A stretch of DNA of 64,000 bases from Apricaphanius iberus (Eukaryota; Chordata; Actinopteri; Cyprinodontiformes; Aphaniidae). The stretch lies in contig JAPXFQ010002820.1 of NCBI GenBank assembly GCA_028564705.1, forward strand, positions 112,501 to 176,500. The letters are read 5' to 3'. The notes beneath the pieces are model-generated. The model saw nothing but the letters and a program-made list of their open reading frames with translations. It made no database searches and had not been told where the DNA came from. Below, piece by piece: positions 9,321 to 20,905 of this stretch. How positions within the stretch are numbered: the stretch's first letter is position 1; each line of letters begins with the position of its first letter. A program made the translations under genes and the position numbers.

Positions 9321-11045
9321 GGTAAGGTAAGGCAAGGAAAGTCAATTTTATTTGTATAGTACACTTTTAACACAAGGCAATTCAAGAAGCTTTACATGAT
9401 TAAAATTAGAACACATAAAAAAGAGCATGAAACCACTTTGAAGATTAAAATACAAGAAAGCGTACAATAAATAACAATCAAGACAATTAGAATAAAAATA
9501 AAAAACAAGAAAGTAAAAAGCAATTATAGGATCAGTTACTCATAGGTTTCTAAAAAGGTAGGTTTTATTTTTAGACTTAAAAGAGTTCAGTGTCTCTGCA
9601 GCTTGGAATTCTCCCAGTAGTTTGTTCCAGATATGAGGAGCACAGAAACTGAAATCTGCTTCCGCATGCTTGGTTCTGGTTCTGAGGAAGGTCAGTAAAC
9701 TAGAGCTGGAGGACCTGAGTGATCTGGATGGTTTGTACCGTGATAGCAGATCTGTAATGTACTCTGGTGCTAACCCATTCAATAATTTATAAAATAGTAA
9801 AAGCACTTTAAAGTCTATTCGAGCAGCAGGGTTTTGGATCAGCTGCAGTTTACTGATTGAATTTTTTAGGTAGACCAGTGAAGATACTGCTACAGTAATC
9901 AAGGTGGCAAGAGATAAATGCATGGATGAGTTTTTGTAGGTCTCCCTGTGTCATCAGTCCTTTAATCCTAGAAATGTTCCTCAGGTGATAGAAAGCTGAC
10001 CTTGTTATTGCTTTTATGTGACCCTGGAGGTTCAGGTCTGAGTCCATTATTACACGTAAATTTCTGGCCTGGTTGGTAGTTTCTAGTTGGACCAGTTTAA
10101 GCTGCTTACTGATTGGTTCAAATCCTACCTCAAGAACACATCAAGTGTGTGTACCAGAGAGTCTGACACAGCTCTCAAGATGTTCTATCAATATATCATG
10201 ATCAACGGTGTCAAACGCCGCACTGAGGTCTGATAGTACCAGTACTGTGGTTTTACCATGGTCAGCATTTATACGGATGTCCTTGAAAACTTTGACCAGG
10301 GCTGTCTCAGTGCATTGGTACATGGGAAAACATCTTTTTCCATAATTTATCTTATAAATGGGAGATTAGAGATTGGTCTGTAGTTTTTGCATCAATGTGC
10401 TCTTTAGGTTCTTCTTATTTGGTATTGGTTTTATTACTGCTGTTTTTAAGGCTTTGGGGAAGACACCTGATAGGAGGGGTGAGTTAACTACTTTGATCAG
10501 ATCCGCCCTGATGAGTGGGAGGACTTTTTTAAGAAAACCTGTTGGTAAGATATTCAAACAGCAGGTGGCAGAGCGTAGTTTCTCAATAATTTCATCAAAG
10601 CTTGATTGATTTATTGTTTGGAAATGAGTCATTTTCTCAGCATGGGTGTTAATTGGGCTCATAGTTGGTATTGGGGTTGAAGCTGATGTACTGATTGACC
10701 TTCTGATGTTCAAGATCTTTTCAGTAAAGAAGCTTGCAAATTCCTTACAGGCCATGGTGGAGCTAGGTCCAGGGGCTACTGCCACTGGAGGAGTAGTTAA
10801 TCTCTCCACGGTAGCAAATAACCTCCTAGCATTATTGTTGTTTCTGTGAATAATCTCAGAAAAGAATGGTTGGTTTGTATCCTTCAGGGTGAATCGATAC
10901 TTATTGAGTCTCTCTTTATATATCTCGCAATGAACCTGGAGTTGAGCTTTCCTCCATTTTATCCTGGCGCGCCAGCACTCCTTTTTCCCCATTATATACT
11001 ATTGGATCGCTTCTCCACTGAGAATTATTTTTACTAGAGACAGTT
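9321..11045 (-). mobile_element. L2-like LINE, 3' part (ORF2 reverse transcriptase remnants)
   Basis: The 3' tail lies at the left: on the minus strand it ends CTATACAAATAAAATTGAC and TTGCCTTACC-type repeats, as in fish L2. Decayed ORF2 pieces follow rightwards: C-terminal region with ARIDFKVLLLFYKLLNGLAP (9540-9923), DSDLNLQGHIKAITRSAF (9850-10047), a reverse transcriptase block with LSDLSAAFDTVDHDIL (10141-10323), and the endonuclease-RT linker (10366-10992). Frameshifts and stops separate them, so the copy is dead. Its 5' side continues at 12372 after a piggyBac-like insertion. Confidence 0.85.
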
Positions 11046-11049
11046 TTAA

Positions 11050-12367
11050 CCTTCTAGGTGCCAGAAGTTTTTTCCAGAAATGTTTTTTCCGAAAAATTTC
11101 AAAAGGCTATACCTTAAAAATGATAGGAGATAAAGACTTTCTGTAAATGAGAAAAATATTAAGGATGAGCCAAAGTTTATGTGGCGATTAAATTCCCCCA
11201 TCTAATTTGCATATTATGACGTCATATGACGTGGTGGCCATTTTGAATTATAGAATTTTCATGAAAAGTCACATGTTTGGATTATAAAATGCAGCACTTA
11301 TTTCTCCCCAAAAGGTCCCCCACCTTCTGTATGCTATAATGCATAATACTGAATGATTAGGTAAATAGTAAGTAGTAAACAAACTGTGTAAATCATTACT
11401 AATAAATGACAGAAACAAACCGAATGCAGGTAGCGGTAGGCTGGCCTTTTGCTGTAGCGATTTTCCATTTACTACATACATTAGGAACTCTGATTCCATT
11501 TATGGGGCCTTTATATATTATTCATATGATATATATAAATGTATATCACAAACACAAATAGACAAGATCTGTTGTAGCGATTTGTCTCAGTGACAAGTAA
11601 ATTCCAGATATCAACAGAGAGAAAGAGTGATACAAAATCTAGGGGAGAATTGGCATTGGAGAGCTCTCTTTCCCGCACATATCCAATTGGCTTATCAAAG
11701 GGTGTGATCCAACTTTTGGTACTGCTACTCATTAGCCAAGTACTCAAAGCGAGCATTCCCATCAACTTGTGAAAAACTGTACATAGGCCTCCTGCTCCCA
11801 CCACCTCTGCTCCGGCCAGATCTACCTCTGCCTCCCCCAACTGTCCTAAAAACACTACAACCTCGTCTGACATCTCCAGTGACCTTAGAAAGCTGCTCCA
11901 CCACGTTTCTGTTGCCACGATTGCGGGGAGGCACACGGTCAGAAGACAAAGAAGCGAGCTGGCCAGCGCGGTAAAAAGACTGGACCCCTGTGTCATTTCC
12001 ACCCCGACCCCGTGAAACATTGTCCCCACCATCTACATCGGGCAAAGGAGTTTGTGCTTAGGCTAAACTTTCCCTTTGTCCAGCTGCAAGCTGGGGCACA
12101 TCTGAAGCGCGATCACTAAATGAATAACCGTCGTGTTCTGAAGGCAGATATTCCCCTTCAGAATCAGTGTCAGCAAATAGAAAATCCAACACTTCATTGC
12201 GGGTAAACTTGAGGGCGAACTTCGCTGATGCCATTACACAATAAGAAGGATTACTTTTTTTGACATATGACCAGTGGAGTGGAGTTCAAATGAAATATGA
12301 CACCCTATTTGACACAATTGGCCGTTTTATTCAGTGTCAGGAAAACTCGACCGTGGCGCCTAGGGGG
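11050..12367 (-). mobile_element. piggyBac-like element, copy 1 (defective)
   Basis: TTAA at 11046-11049 and 12368-12371 flank related inverted ends (CCTTCTAGGTGCCAG left, TGGCGCCTAGGGGG right). TTAA duplication is the piggyBac hallmark. On the minus strand, MASAKFALKFTRNEVLDFLF (12234-12058, 58 codons then TAA) is an acidic transposase N-terminus. A frameshifted Gly/Arg-rich piece (12045-11725) and the start of the catalytic region (PLDFVSLFLSVDIWNLLVTE, near 11600) follow. The rest of the catalytic domain is missing. It splits the LINE at 9321-12775. A sister copy is at 54058-55253. Confidence 0.82.
12058..12234 (-). pseudogene. piggyBac-like transposase N-terminal fragment
   Basis: Fifty-eight codons from ATG at 12234, with an acidic run (ADTDSEGEYLPSEHDGYSF) typical of piggyBac transposase N-termini. 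It stops early; related sequence continues in other frames down to about 11590. Confidence 0.65.
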
Positions 12368-12371
12368 TTAA

Positions 12372-12775
12372 CATTAAATGGTGATATTTTATCCGTCTTG
12401 TCTGAGATTTTGGATAGAAAATCATCTGTCAGTTTTTTTACTGAATGTGTGTTGGTGGCATCATTTAGTGCTTTTGTTCCGCTATCTTGCCTGTATGGAT
12501 TTTGAAATCTCCCACAATTGCTATCTGGTCATAGTATAGACATATTGCAGAGCAAAGGTCATTGAAGTCGTTAAAAAAGTTTGTGTTGGGTTTTGGTGGT
12601 CTATATGAAATAAGACTTTGTTTGGTTCATTTGTTTCAGGAGCAAAATATTCCGTTTCTAAGAGAAACAGAGCATGTATATCATGTGTAACGATGTAATC
12701 ATTGATTAGGAGAGACTTTCCTGATAGAAATCTAATATTTAGTGCAGCTGCTTTAATATTTCTGTGCAGCAAGTA
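12372..12775 (-). mobile_element. L2-like LINE, endonuclease part of the split copy
   Basis: The minus strand encodes NIRFLSGKSLLINDYI and IHALFLLETEYFAP, which match the start of the apurinic-type endonuclease domain of L2 ORF2. A weak GDFNI-region remnant lies nearby. This is the 5' continuation of the LINE ending at 11045. Confidence 0.72.
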
Positions 12776-13879
12776 CAACTGGCGGTGGATTACTCCAAGC
12801 TGACGGAGGACAGCGTGTTTGGCCTGGCCTTCAGCGGAGCTGGGACAAGAGTGCAGCTGGCGATGGATTATGGACTATGGTCTCCCAGTTGACTGAGGAC
12901 AGAGTGGATTACGTGTTTGGCCTGGCCTCTGGTAGAGCTGGGACCGCTGCCCTGGGGGTTTGGTGAGCTACAGTCTAGCTACGGCGGAGGGATCCATAAA
13001 CACCAGCAAGCACCCTCTCATAAACACAGGCTCCTCGCCGCCTGGAGAACGTGACCTGCTCGCCCAGTTTGTGCCGTGAAGGTCCAAGCTTCGTCTGCCA
13101 ACACACCAACTACATTGCTGAGCAGCTGTTCATCTGTCTGCGGTTCGTAAAAGGTTATAATATTTGAGCAGCATGGGATATTGTGCAGGTTGTCGCGGCG
13201 CGATTTGACGCTGGAGTTTAGATTTTCCCTACTCGAGCGTTATACTCGATGAACGTGAATGTACAAAATGCATCACATAAAATGCAGCGTGAATTTTCCA
13301 TCGCACCTGTAGCGTGAATTGTTCGCGCAAATCAAGCAGAAAAGCTTTTTCCTAAAGAAATCTGCTTCTGAAGTGTTGCGGGACCCCAAGTCGCGCTTCA
13401 TCATGCTCCTCCATTGACTTTACACGTGAACCTGAAGCTCTGTTCACTTCTATCGCATTGTGTATGTACACAGCACTATACTCAGATTTCTTTCTGTAAA
13501 ACGGAATTATTTTTTACAAGGTATTATTTTTAAATGCTGTACGGTTTGGTTATTTATAATTTTAGTGTGTGAAAATGTATTTTTCATAATAAGCGGGATT
13601 TTATTTTCAGAATGAGAATGAGTGGACACACCTTTGGGTAGCGTGTCTGGTGACAGTGTCCAGTCGATATCAGATGTCTGATATGGTGAGTTGAATGGGG
13701 GAGCCACGTTGTGGTATACGCACGCGTCGGCATCCAGATGCCACCTGCCAACTCCGGCACTCTGTAACATGGATTTAACTGATTTAAAATGTTTTTGAAA
13801 TTGTTTGTTTTTTTTCTTTTCTTTTGATTAGTTTTAATCGTTTGTAAGTTTTAGCAATATCTTTTATCAGACATGTTTT
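12776..13879. other. Unassigned stretch with a short tandem duplication
   Basis: Two related units of roughly 85 bp sit side by side at about 12776-12855 and 12856-12955; both contain TGGCGRTGGATTA and GTTTGGCCTGGCCT. The rest, including a minus ORF at 13507-13770, shows no recognisable features. Confidence 0.35.
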
Positions 13880-14801
13880 TAATTAAAAAATCATTTTAAT
13901 GGTTTTCAACTGTCTTAATGGTCGTGGGCCTTCTTATCTTCAGAAATGCTTTACCATGCCATCCCTCACGGTTTCTGCGCTCCTCTGGCAGCCGTATCCT
14001 TATCTTCCCCAAAGTCAGGACACAGATTCATGGTGAGGCGTCTTTCCAGTATTATGGCCCTCACTTCTGGAACAGGCTGCCAGAGGACTTCAGGGCCACA
14101 GAGAACTGTCATGTTTTTAAGAGCAGGCTCAAGACTCACCTTTTTAGCTTAGCTTTTAATTGATTATTATTTGTCATGGTGTGTTTTATTGCTCTGTATG
14201 TTTTATTTGCGTATATTTTAACAGAGTTTTATTAGATATTTATGTTATTATATGGTTAACTGTTTTTACTATTATATTTATTACTACTTATTTACCTTAT
14301 ATTAGCTCTGGTTATTTTACATTTTTACTTATAAATCCTTCTTCCAGTGTTTCCTCTGTGGGAGCCTTCTGCCTTGGGGGCGGTGTTGACTGCGTTGGCC
14401 TAAGTGCTCTGCGGGTAGTGCTCAGGTGGAGGCGGTGGTCTTTACCCACCCTCCTCTGCGCGCCCTTTGACGGTGCCCTGGCTGCTGCCGTGGAGCTGCT
14501 GCTGTTGGGGCAGACAGCTCTCCTGGTGGCGTTTTCCTTACGTACCTGACTCCTCTGAGGTCAGCCCAGTGTCTACCTATGGTCTTATGCGCTTTGGGAA
14601 GTCTGTGTGTGTTGTGTGCCAGTGTATGTCTGTGTGTGTTTGAGAAATGGGTTTGGGAAGGGGGAATAACTTATTTTTTTCACAATTGTACGGAAGGGAT
14701 GGGAATGTGGGGAATGTGTGTCATTTTAATCTGTAAAGTTTTTTGAGCTTCATTTTTCTATATGAAACGCGCTTTATGAATAAAGTTTGATTTGTTTTGA
14801 T
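13880..14801 (+). mobile_element. LINE 3' end, TGATT-tail family, copy 1
   Basis: It encodes the C-terminus of a LINE ORF2 (PKVRTQIHGEASFQYYGPHF, WNRLPEDFRA, FKSRLKTHLF) followed by a long 3' UTR ending GCTTTATGAATAAAGTTTG. It matches 48960-49870 along its length. It is strongly 5'-truncated, as is usual for LINEs. Confidence 0.8.
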
Positions 14802-14814
14802 CGTAACAGCTTCA

Positions 14815-15012
14815 GGTTCTTAATCTGCTTAAGGACAGAAACATATTCATTAGGGGACCGGCTCCTGACGTAGCGCTATAGCAAAAAATTGTCAGCTCCA
14901 TTAATGGTTTAAAACAAAATGCTTGGAAAAATCAACCACCTATGTTAAAAACAACAAAGTATTTAAATCTGCAACCCAACTACTCAAAGAAAATCAGCGC
15001 TATATTATCATA
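14815..15012 (-). repeat. Anonymous repeat, inverted copy of 37098-37262
   Basis: Blocks such as CATATTCATTAGGGGACCGG and the ATATAGCGCTGATTTTC region are shared with 37098-37262 in opposite orientation. No coding content. Confidence 0.6.
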
Positions 15013-15956
15013 GCCGGAATTAGACTGATGACTTCAGAAATCTTTTTTTAAGTAAATAAGAATTCGCCAGATTTCTCCAAGAAACTGATAAAAATTGACC
15101 TTGATTCCCTGAAGGCGGGCACTTTCTCCTAGCCGAATGATAAGTAAACTAACAGAGAACAAACGCTCCCCTCCTCTGCTACAAACATTGAACTCCCACA
15201 GACTGAAATCTCAGACAGCTTCAAGCAAAGATTTGATTCTCCCACATTATCGACAGCGTCATTAACAATTGGGTCGCCATTAAGGGGCCTATTTCATGGA
15301 AAATCAAGTTTTCAACCATCTGGTAAAGCAATGTTCTCATAAAAAACCCCCCAGAATGGTTTTTGGCCTAATTCACGCATATCTAAGTATTCCTCCTGAA
15401 TCCTGCTATCTGAGAAGCTGCCCCTCCATCTCCTAGAAACGACTGAGGGTTCAACTATTGACATCACTAAGTGACTGGCTTACCTCTGCTAGAGTTCCGA
15501 ACACACCCTCCCTCTCAAAGCTCATCTCTCAGTTTTTGGCAGCTTAACACACTTTTTTGTTGGATTTTTACTTTCTCTGTGAAAACCCCCGTTTGGCTGC
15601 ATGGATTACAGGATTTTATTCTACATTCACAAAGAACAGCAGCTGGATCAAAGAACAAAGATGACTGATGAACAGAGAAGTGGCTACATGCTAATGTGGG
15701 TTGGCCATTTATCAGGCTGCTTATGTGATCTTATAACAGCATTGTGTGGTTCATTAATTGACCTGTAGCATCTCAGAATGTTCAGTAAACGGGTACAAAC
15801 AACACCCATGGCTTTTTATATACAGGGCTGGAAAGATTTGCTACTGGACCCAGCTGTGTTGTTGTCGGCTCTGTCTAAAGCCTGGAGTTTTAGCAGCTGA
15901 AATAGGCTTTATTGACTCTGTTTTTAACAAAAAATAAATAAATAGACCAAACGTCT
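15013..15956. other. Unassigned stretch
   Basis: I see no gene or repeat that I recognise. The short ORF at 15471-15668 has no supporting features. Confidence 0.3.
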
Positions 15957-17078
15957 GTTTGTCTCACAAAATGTTTCTGATTATCAAATACATTTAACCA
16001 TTACTCAAAAATAAGACAAACACAAAATGCAGTTTTTAAATTATGGCTTTTATTATTAAGGGCCTGTGTGAAAAAGTAATTGCCACCTGAACCTAATAAC
16101 TGGTTGGGCCACCCTTAGAAGTAATAACTGCAATCAATTGCGATAACTTGAGGGTTTTTCTAGCATGAACCGCCTTTTTAAGGTCATGCCATGGCATCAC
16201 AATAGGATTAAGGTCAAGACTTTGACTAGTCCACTCCAAAGTCTTCATTTTGTTTTTCTTCAGCCATTTAGAGGTGGATTTGCTGGTGTGTTTTTGGTCA
16301 TTGTCCTGCTACAGCACCCAAGATCGCTTCAGTTTGAGTTGACGGACAGATGTAGGCACTTAAAATATATTTTTTAATTTATTTGATTTTTTTCCGATAA
16401 TTATCAATATCTATCAATATGACTATGTCGCCCAGCCCTACTTGTTTTGCTGGTTCAGGACCTGGAAGGCTTGCTGTGATATATGAACCGTGAATTCTAC
16501 TGTCTACCAAAAAATCCTGAAGGAGAATGTCCGGCCATCTGTTTGTCAACTCAAACTGAAGCGATCTTGGGTGCTGTAGCAGGAGAATGACCAAAAACAC
16601 ACCAGCAAATCCACCTCTAAATGGCTGAAGAAAAACAAAATGAAGACTTTGGAGTGGCCTAGTCAAAGTCCTGACCTTAATCCTATTGAGATGCTATGGT
16701 ATGACCTTAAAAAGGCGGTTCATGCTAGAAAACCCTCAGATAAAGCGGCATTACAACAATTCTGCAAATTGGGCCAAAATTCCTCTAGAGGTTTGTAAAA
16801 GACTCGTTGGAAGTTATCACAAACGCTTGATTGCCGTTATCACTGCTAAGGGTGGCCCAACCAGTTATTAGGTTCAGGGGGGCAATTACTTTTTCACACA
16901 GGGCCATGTATGGTTGGATTTTTTTCTCCCTAAATAATAAAAGCCATCAAACTGCATTTTGTGTTTGTTTTATCTTTGACTAATTGTTAAAAGTGTAGAA
17001 TATCAGAAACATTTTGTGTAACAATCATTCAAAAGATTAAGAAATCAGGAAGGGGGCATATAGTTTTTCAAACCACTG
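15957..17078 (+). mobile_element. Palindromic Tc1-like derivative
   Basis: The right half encodes a Tc1 transposase tail: LEWPSQSPDLNPIEMLWYDL (about 16649-16800, then TAG or TAA), where E is the third catalytic residue. The left half (16063-16352) repeats the same coding stretch in inverted orientation with an internal deletion of roughly 100 bp. Both outer flanks carry matching arms: ACAAAATGTTTCTGAT at about 15966 and its complement near 17005. The right tip reads CCACTG at 17073-17078. The centre (16353-16440) holds the end of a hAT-like element ending CGCCCAGCCCTA. Confidence 0.75.
16353..16440 (+). mobile_element. hAT-like element end inside the Tc1 palindrome
   Basis: It contains CGATAATTATCAATATCTATC and TCGCCCAGCCCTA, matching the right end of the hAT element at 52975-53062. 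Only this end is present. Confidence 0.5.
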
Positions 17079-17084
17079 AATAGT

Positions 17085-17593
17085 CATGCATTTCAAGAAG
17101 CAAGTTGGAAGTTTTAAAAGCGAAATGTGAGGAAATTGCTGGCACGATGAGAAGGGGAAATATCCGGATCACTAGGGTGGCTGAGGAGCCGGGACCAAGT
17201 TCTCCCACCGCGGTGTCCAAACTCCTTAAAGAAGTTCTATACCTGGACAAAGAAGTGCTAATCCAACGCTCACATCGCAGCCTGACGCACAGAAGACCTG
17301 GAGACAAGCCCCGCGTAATTATTGCAAAGCTGCATAACGAGGGAGATGCCCTGCTCATCCTGAGAAAAGCTAGATACCACGGCGGCCAACTCAACTACAA
17401 GGGGAATCCGATCGCTATAGTCCTGGATTAGACCGCGAATGTGGCCAACAACAGAGTGGCGTTCACGCCCACCAGGAAAATGCTTCAGGGGAAACCTGGA
17501 ATCCTCTACGGTTTGCTGTATCCGGCCAGGTTCCGCATCTCCAACAAGGCTGATGAACGCGAGTTTGTGGATGCTGTAGAGGCAATGAACTAC
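17085..17593 (+). pseudogene. L1-type LINE ORF1 fragment with in-frame stop
   Basis: The reading RRGNIRITRVAEEPGPSSPT, LLKEVLYLDKEVLIQRSHRS, then PRVIIAKLHNEGDALLILRKA matches the RNA-binding region of fish L1-clade ORF1 proteins. A TAG at 17429-17431 interrupts the frame, which continues TANVANNRVAFTPTRKMLQG and YPARFRISN. At 17594 it is cut by a foldback element. Non-functional. Confidence 0.8.
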
Positions 17594-18310
17594 ATGGGGA
17601 GGCTAAGTCTCCGCCCCTTCCTGTCTGCCTGTGGGTCCCCGAACCGAAAAAATAATGAATTGAAGTCAATGGAGCGATACAAGTTATTTTCTGGTCCGCT
17701 TTGTCTTACGTCCTGAATCACACATATGTTGTAATTCGATCTAAATAATAACTAATGATGTACGTTACGACTGTGTTTGTCCAGTGATTAGGGATTTATT
17801 TGATTGTAAAAATTCGCATTTAAAATGCCTACAAATCAGAAATCGCATATAGGACGTAATTTTGCTAATGGGAGTTAGCACTAGCTATAGCACGTAAAAC
17901 ACTCACCTAGAGCTTGTAGAGCTTCTCCTCCATGCTGGCTCTCACTCAATCGACTGCTTTATCCCCGACATAGCTGCTACTTTCCACATGGTCAGATTTA
18001 TAGAGGTTTTCTCCGTTTTAATAATCCTTTCTTCATCCTGGAGTCTACGACCCTCACTCTCCTTCTTCTTCTACAGTTGCACTCCGCTAAGAGTTTTTAC
18101 ACAAAACCTAAAGTAACTTTTGCCTCCGGTCAGAAAATCACAGTTTTCTCTGCATGAAAATCAGTTTTTAAAATTCATGGACATCATATGTCCGCATTTC
18201 AAACTGGATCAGAAAATAACTTTTATCGCTACATTGACTCTCATTCATTTTTTATGACATTTGTCGGACCCATGGACCGGAAGTAGAAGGGCGGGACTAA
18301 GGCTCCCCAT
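17594..18310 (-). mobile_element. Foldback DNA element, family X, copy 1
   Basis: The ends are inverted: ATGGGGAGGCTAAGTC at 17594 and CTAAGGCTCCCCAT ending at 18310, with similarity running about 110 bp inward. Copy 2 is at 25940-27086 in opposite orientation. On the minus strand both copies hold ATGGAGGAGAAGCTCTACAA or a remnant, followed by CTCTAGGTGAGTG, which looks like a small first exon with a donor site. The superfamily is unassigned. Confidence 0.65.
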
Positions 18311-18774
18311 AAAGAAAAACATCCTCCAAGAGGGGCAGCCGGAGCATTAAAGACCAATATCCTTTACTCATATAAGGGTGGAGAAAAGAGAATGGTAGAG
18401 GGGGGCCGGATAGAGAGTTGACAAAAATTGTGAGCTGTATGGTAATATGAAAAAAATATTATTAAGCCAGAGGGTTGAATTGAAGATCTGTAAGCTACAC
18501 TTTATGACATAATAAAGGTGATAAATCACAAAAACCTATTCTAAATTATATAATCGCCGACTGGCTGGTAATATGTTTTTGCAACATGTAGTTACATCTG
18601 AAAAATAAGCTTGTGAGTTTAATATGTCTTTATTATAAATGAGGATCTGGGGTTTCCCAATGTACATAGCTACTGACTGCATTTTGTTTTTCTTCTGTCC
18701 AAACCAAAGCGAAAAAAGTTATTTTTGGACTGTTTGCAAAGCTGCGTGTTATTGATAGAGATCATAGTTTGAAT
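18311..18774. other. Unassigned AT-rich stretch
   Basis: No gene or defined repeat is visible. Confidence 0.3.
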
Positions 18775-20010
18775 TATACGATTACTTCTACTAAACACTC
18801 ACACCAAACCTTCAGCTTCAAACAGACAATCACTACTAGCAAGTGGGTCACTGTGCAGCCCTGGGACTAGGATCAGATATCCACCAACAAACCACTTCAA
18901 CTAGCCTAATCAAACATTAGATCTTTGTCTGGGGAGCATTTTCCAGTTTTTATGTCTTTATATCTATGACATTCTGGATTTACTTCAAGTTTTTCTCAGC
19001 ATGTAAGAAGTTGATCTGATGAAGACGATCAATGTTCATCAGGGGGACTCTGATAGGATGTTTAACTAATCTAGTTTTTAAAGTTAAATCATAATGTTAT
19101 CTCAACACACCGTACCAGAAAGGTCATTTTGATTCAGTCGTACATAAATTAGTTTAATTATTTCAATCATTTTAAATCTTTTCAATCTTCAAGGGTCATC
19201 ATCTGAACGGTAGGTTGGATAAAATTAATCTGTTCTTTTTTCTAAAACAGCTTTAGATTATTTTAGACATGCTAAAAATGTTTCTCTATATATTGCTTAT
19301 TACCATGAATTAAAAAATATTTAAAATACTCAGAGAAATACCAGTTTATTATATCACTATATCAAATGTGTATTTGAATAACTCAAGACTCTGTTCATAT
19401 GATTTTCCATGTTTGTAAAGTAAAAGGCAAAATTCTCGAGAAGTAATCGTTTTTTTGGCAAAAAATAATTTGATCAGCTCTTTTTGCTGCGCTTCTCTTT
19501 AAATAAATACTGCAAATATATTATTGGGAACGCTTTAGATGAATAGTTTCAGTACTAAAGGCCACTGATCTATTATTTGTTCCGGATGTCTTTATACAGT
19601 TTTCAGTTTCTCAAACATAAAAGGAAGAGGGGGAAAACAATCAGCGATGAACTCAGCAAATAACTGAACTGCTATGAAAACTTGTTGCTCCATCTGTGCT
19701 ATCTACTAGTTTCCTGATCTTATTCTCTGTGTTCCAGTGTTAATCTATCCAGAACTGTACGGTTAACAAACCTGGAGGTTCTGATCAGTTCTCTCTGATG
19801 ATGAAACGAAGATCTCGTTACTGCAGATACCGAAATATTCCGCTCACACGGCAGGAACAGTCTTCCAGCCGACGAGACAACGGATGAAAGACCGGAAGCT
19901 AACGCTGCTAGCGCATTGTTAACTTCCGCTGCCGGTCCCACACGGAAACTGACACCAGAAACAGTTGTGTTTCCTTTTTAGTTCCGCCTCAGCCGTAAGT
20001 GTTTAAAGTC
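18775..20010 (-). repeat. Repeat family Y, copy 1
   Basis: Matches 46925-48265 in inverted orientation over its length, and 23750-24590 in part. It includes a minus ORF at 19941-19720 (MGPAAEVNNALAALASG..., 73 codons) that is present in a similar form at 23804-24028. No known domain. It could be a non-autonomous element or a duplicated 5' gene region. Confidence 0.6.
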
Positions 20011-20352
20011 GGTCCTCAGAGGGTGGTATCCTGTGTTGTTTTTGGCAGCCTGTTTTAATTTTAGTTTTAGTCTAGTCTTTGTTACAAGCTGTCATTTTAG
20101 TTTTTATCACTTTTAGTCGTGTTTTTACTCCTTTTAGTCTAGTGAAGTTTAAGTCAACTAAAAGTCTGAGCATTTTTGTCTTATTTTAGTCAGAATTATA
20201 TATGAATATTTTCGTTTAGTTTTATTTGAAGAAAATTGGTGACATTTAGTCTAGGTTTAGTTACTGAAATTTGTAGTTTAGTATCTTTTTAGTAATGCAA
20301 TTCCATTAAACCCTGTCAGTATAGTACCTTGTAGTATAGACAAGACCAAAAT
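19640..20352 (-). repeat. Left arm of a long inverted repeat
   Basis: Pairs with 23388-24120 in opposite orientation with few mismatches. It consists of the GC-rich head of family Y (to about 20010) plus an ACTAAAACTAAA-rich block (20040-20350). Confidence 0.75.
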
Positions 20353-20905
20353 TTTGTTTTGGCTAAATCTATTTCAAACAAGGTTCTTGTTTTCTACTTC
20401 AATGTATTTAAAGTTTTTCCAAATGTCTTCTTGTTCTCCCAAAGACCCCCGGCTGACAGGTGTTATGCATGCACGGCATCCAGTTAAATTTAAAGTTGCT
20501 GAAATACGCATCCCCTCTCTTTTGAAGCCAAAATGTTCCTACAGAGCTGGGATTCACACCAGTAGCTCAGAGGACATATGGAATTCTGTTCAAAATAACA
20601 CATCATTCATAAATGTATTATTCTCTTTAAAAACTTTGCCATAGAGTTAAAATAGGGTAACACAAACAAACAAGCAGGTAGGACTTTTTGTAATCTATTG
20701 ATAAATGTACTGTATCAACATATTGAACTTCATAATAACCAAAATTCCAGACCCCCCACCCCCAACAAGAGTCTTTATGAAGACTATATTTTAACAGTTT
20801 TTAGGTAAATCGACAACAAAATTGTGCCATTACAAGCGGATAGAACATTTTCTTACTCATATTTTGTCCAGTTTGCACCCATATCAGCCTTTAATGCTTA
20901 CTTTA
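20353..20905. other. Unassigned stretch within the inverted repeat pair
   Basis: The ORF at 20354-20644 has no recognisable features; nothing else is seen. Confidence 0.3.

Noticed and set aside
10373..11037. Plus-strand open frames over the L2-like LINE
   Set aside because: Opposite strand of ORF2 remnants that carry clear LINE motifs.
19720..19941. Family Y 73-codon ORF as a host gene
   Set aside because: Present in repeated copies, disrupted in copy 3, and without known domains; treated as part of the repeat.
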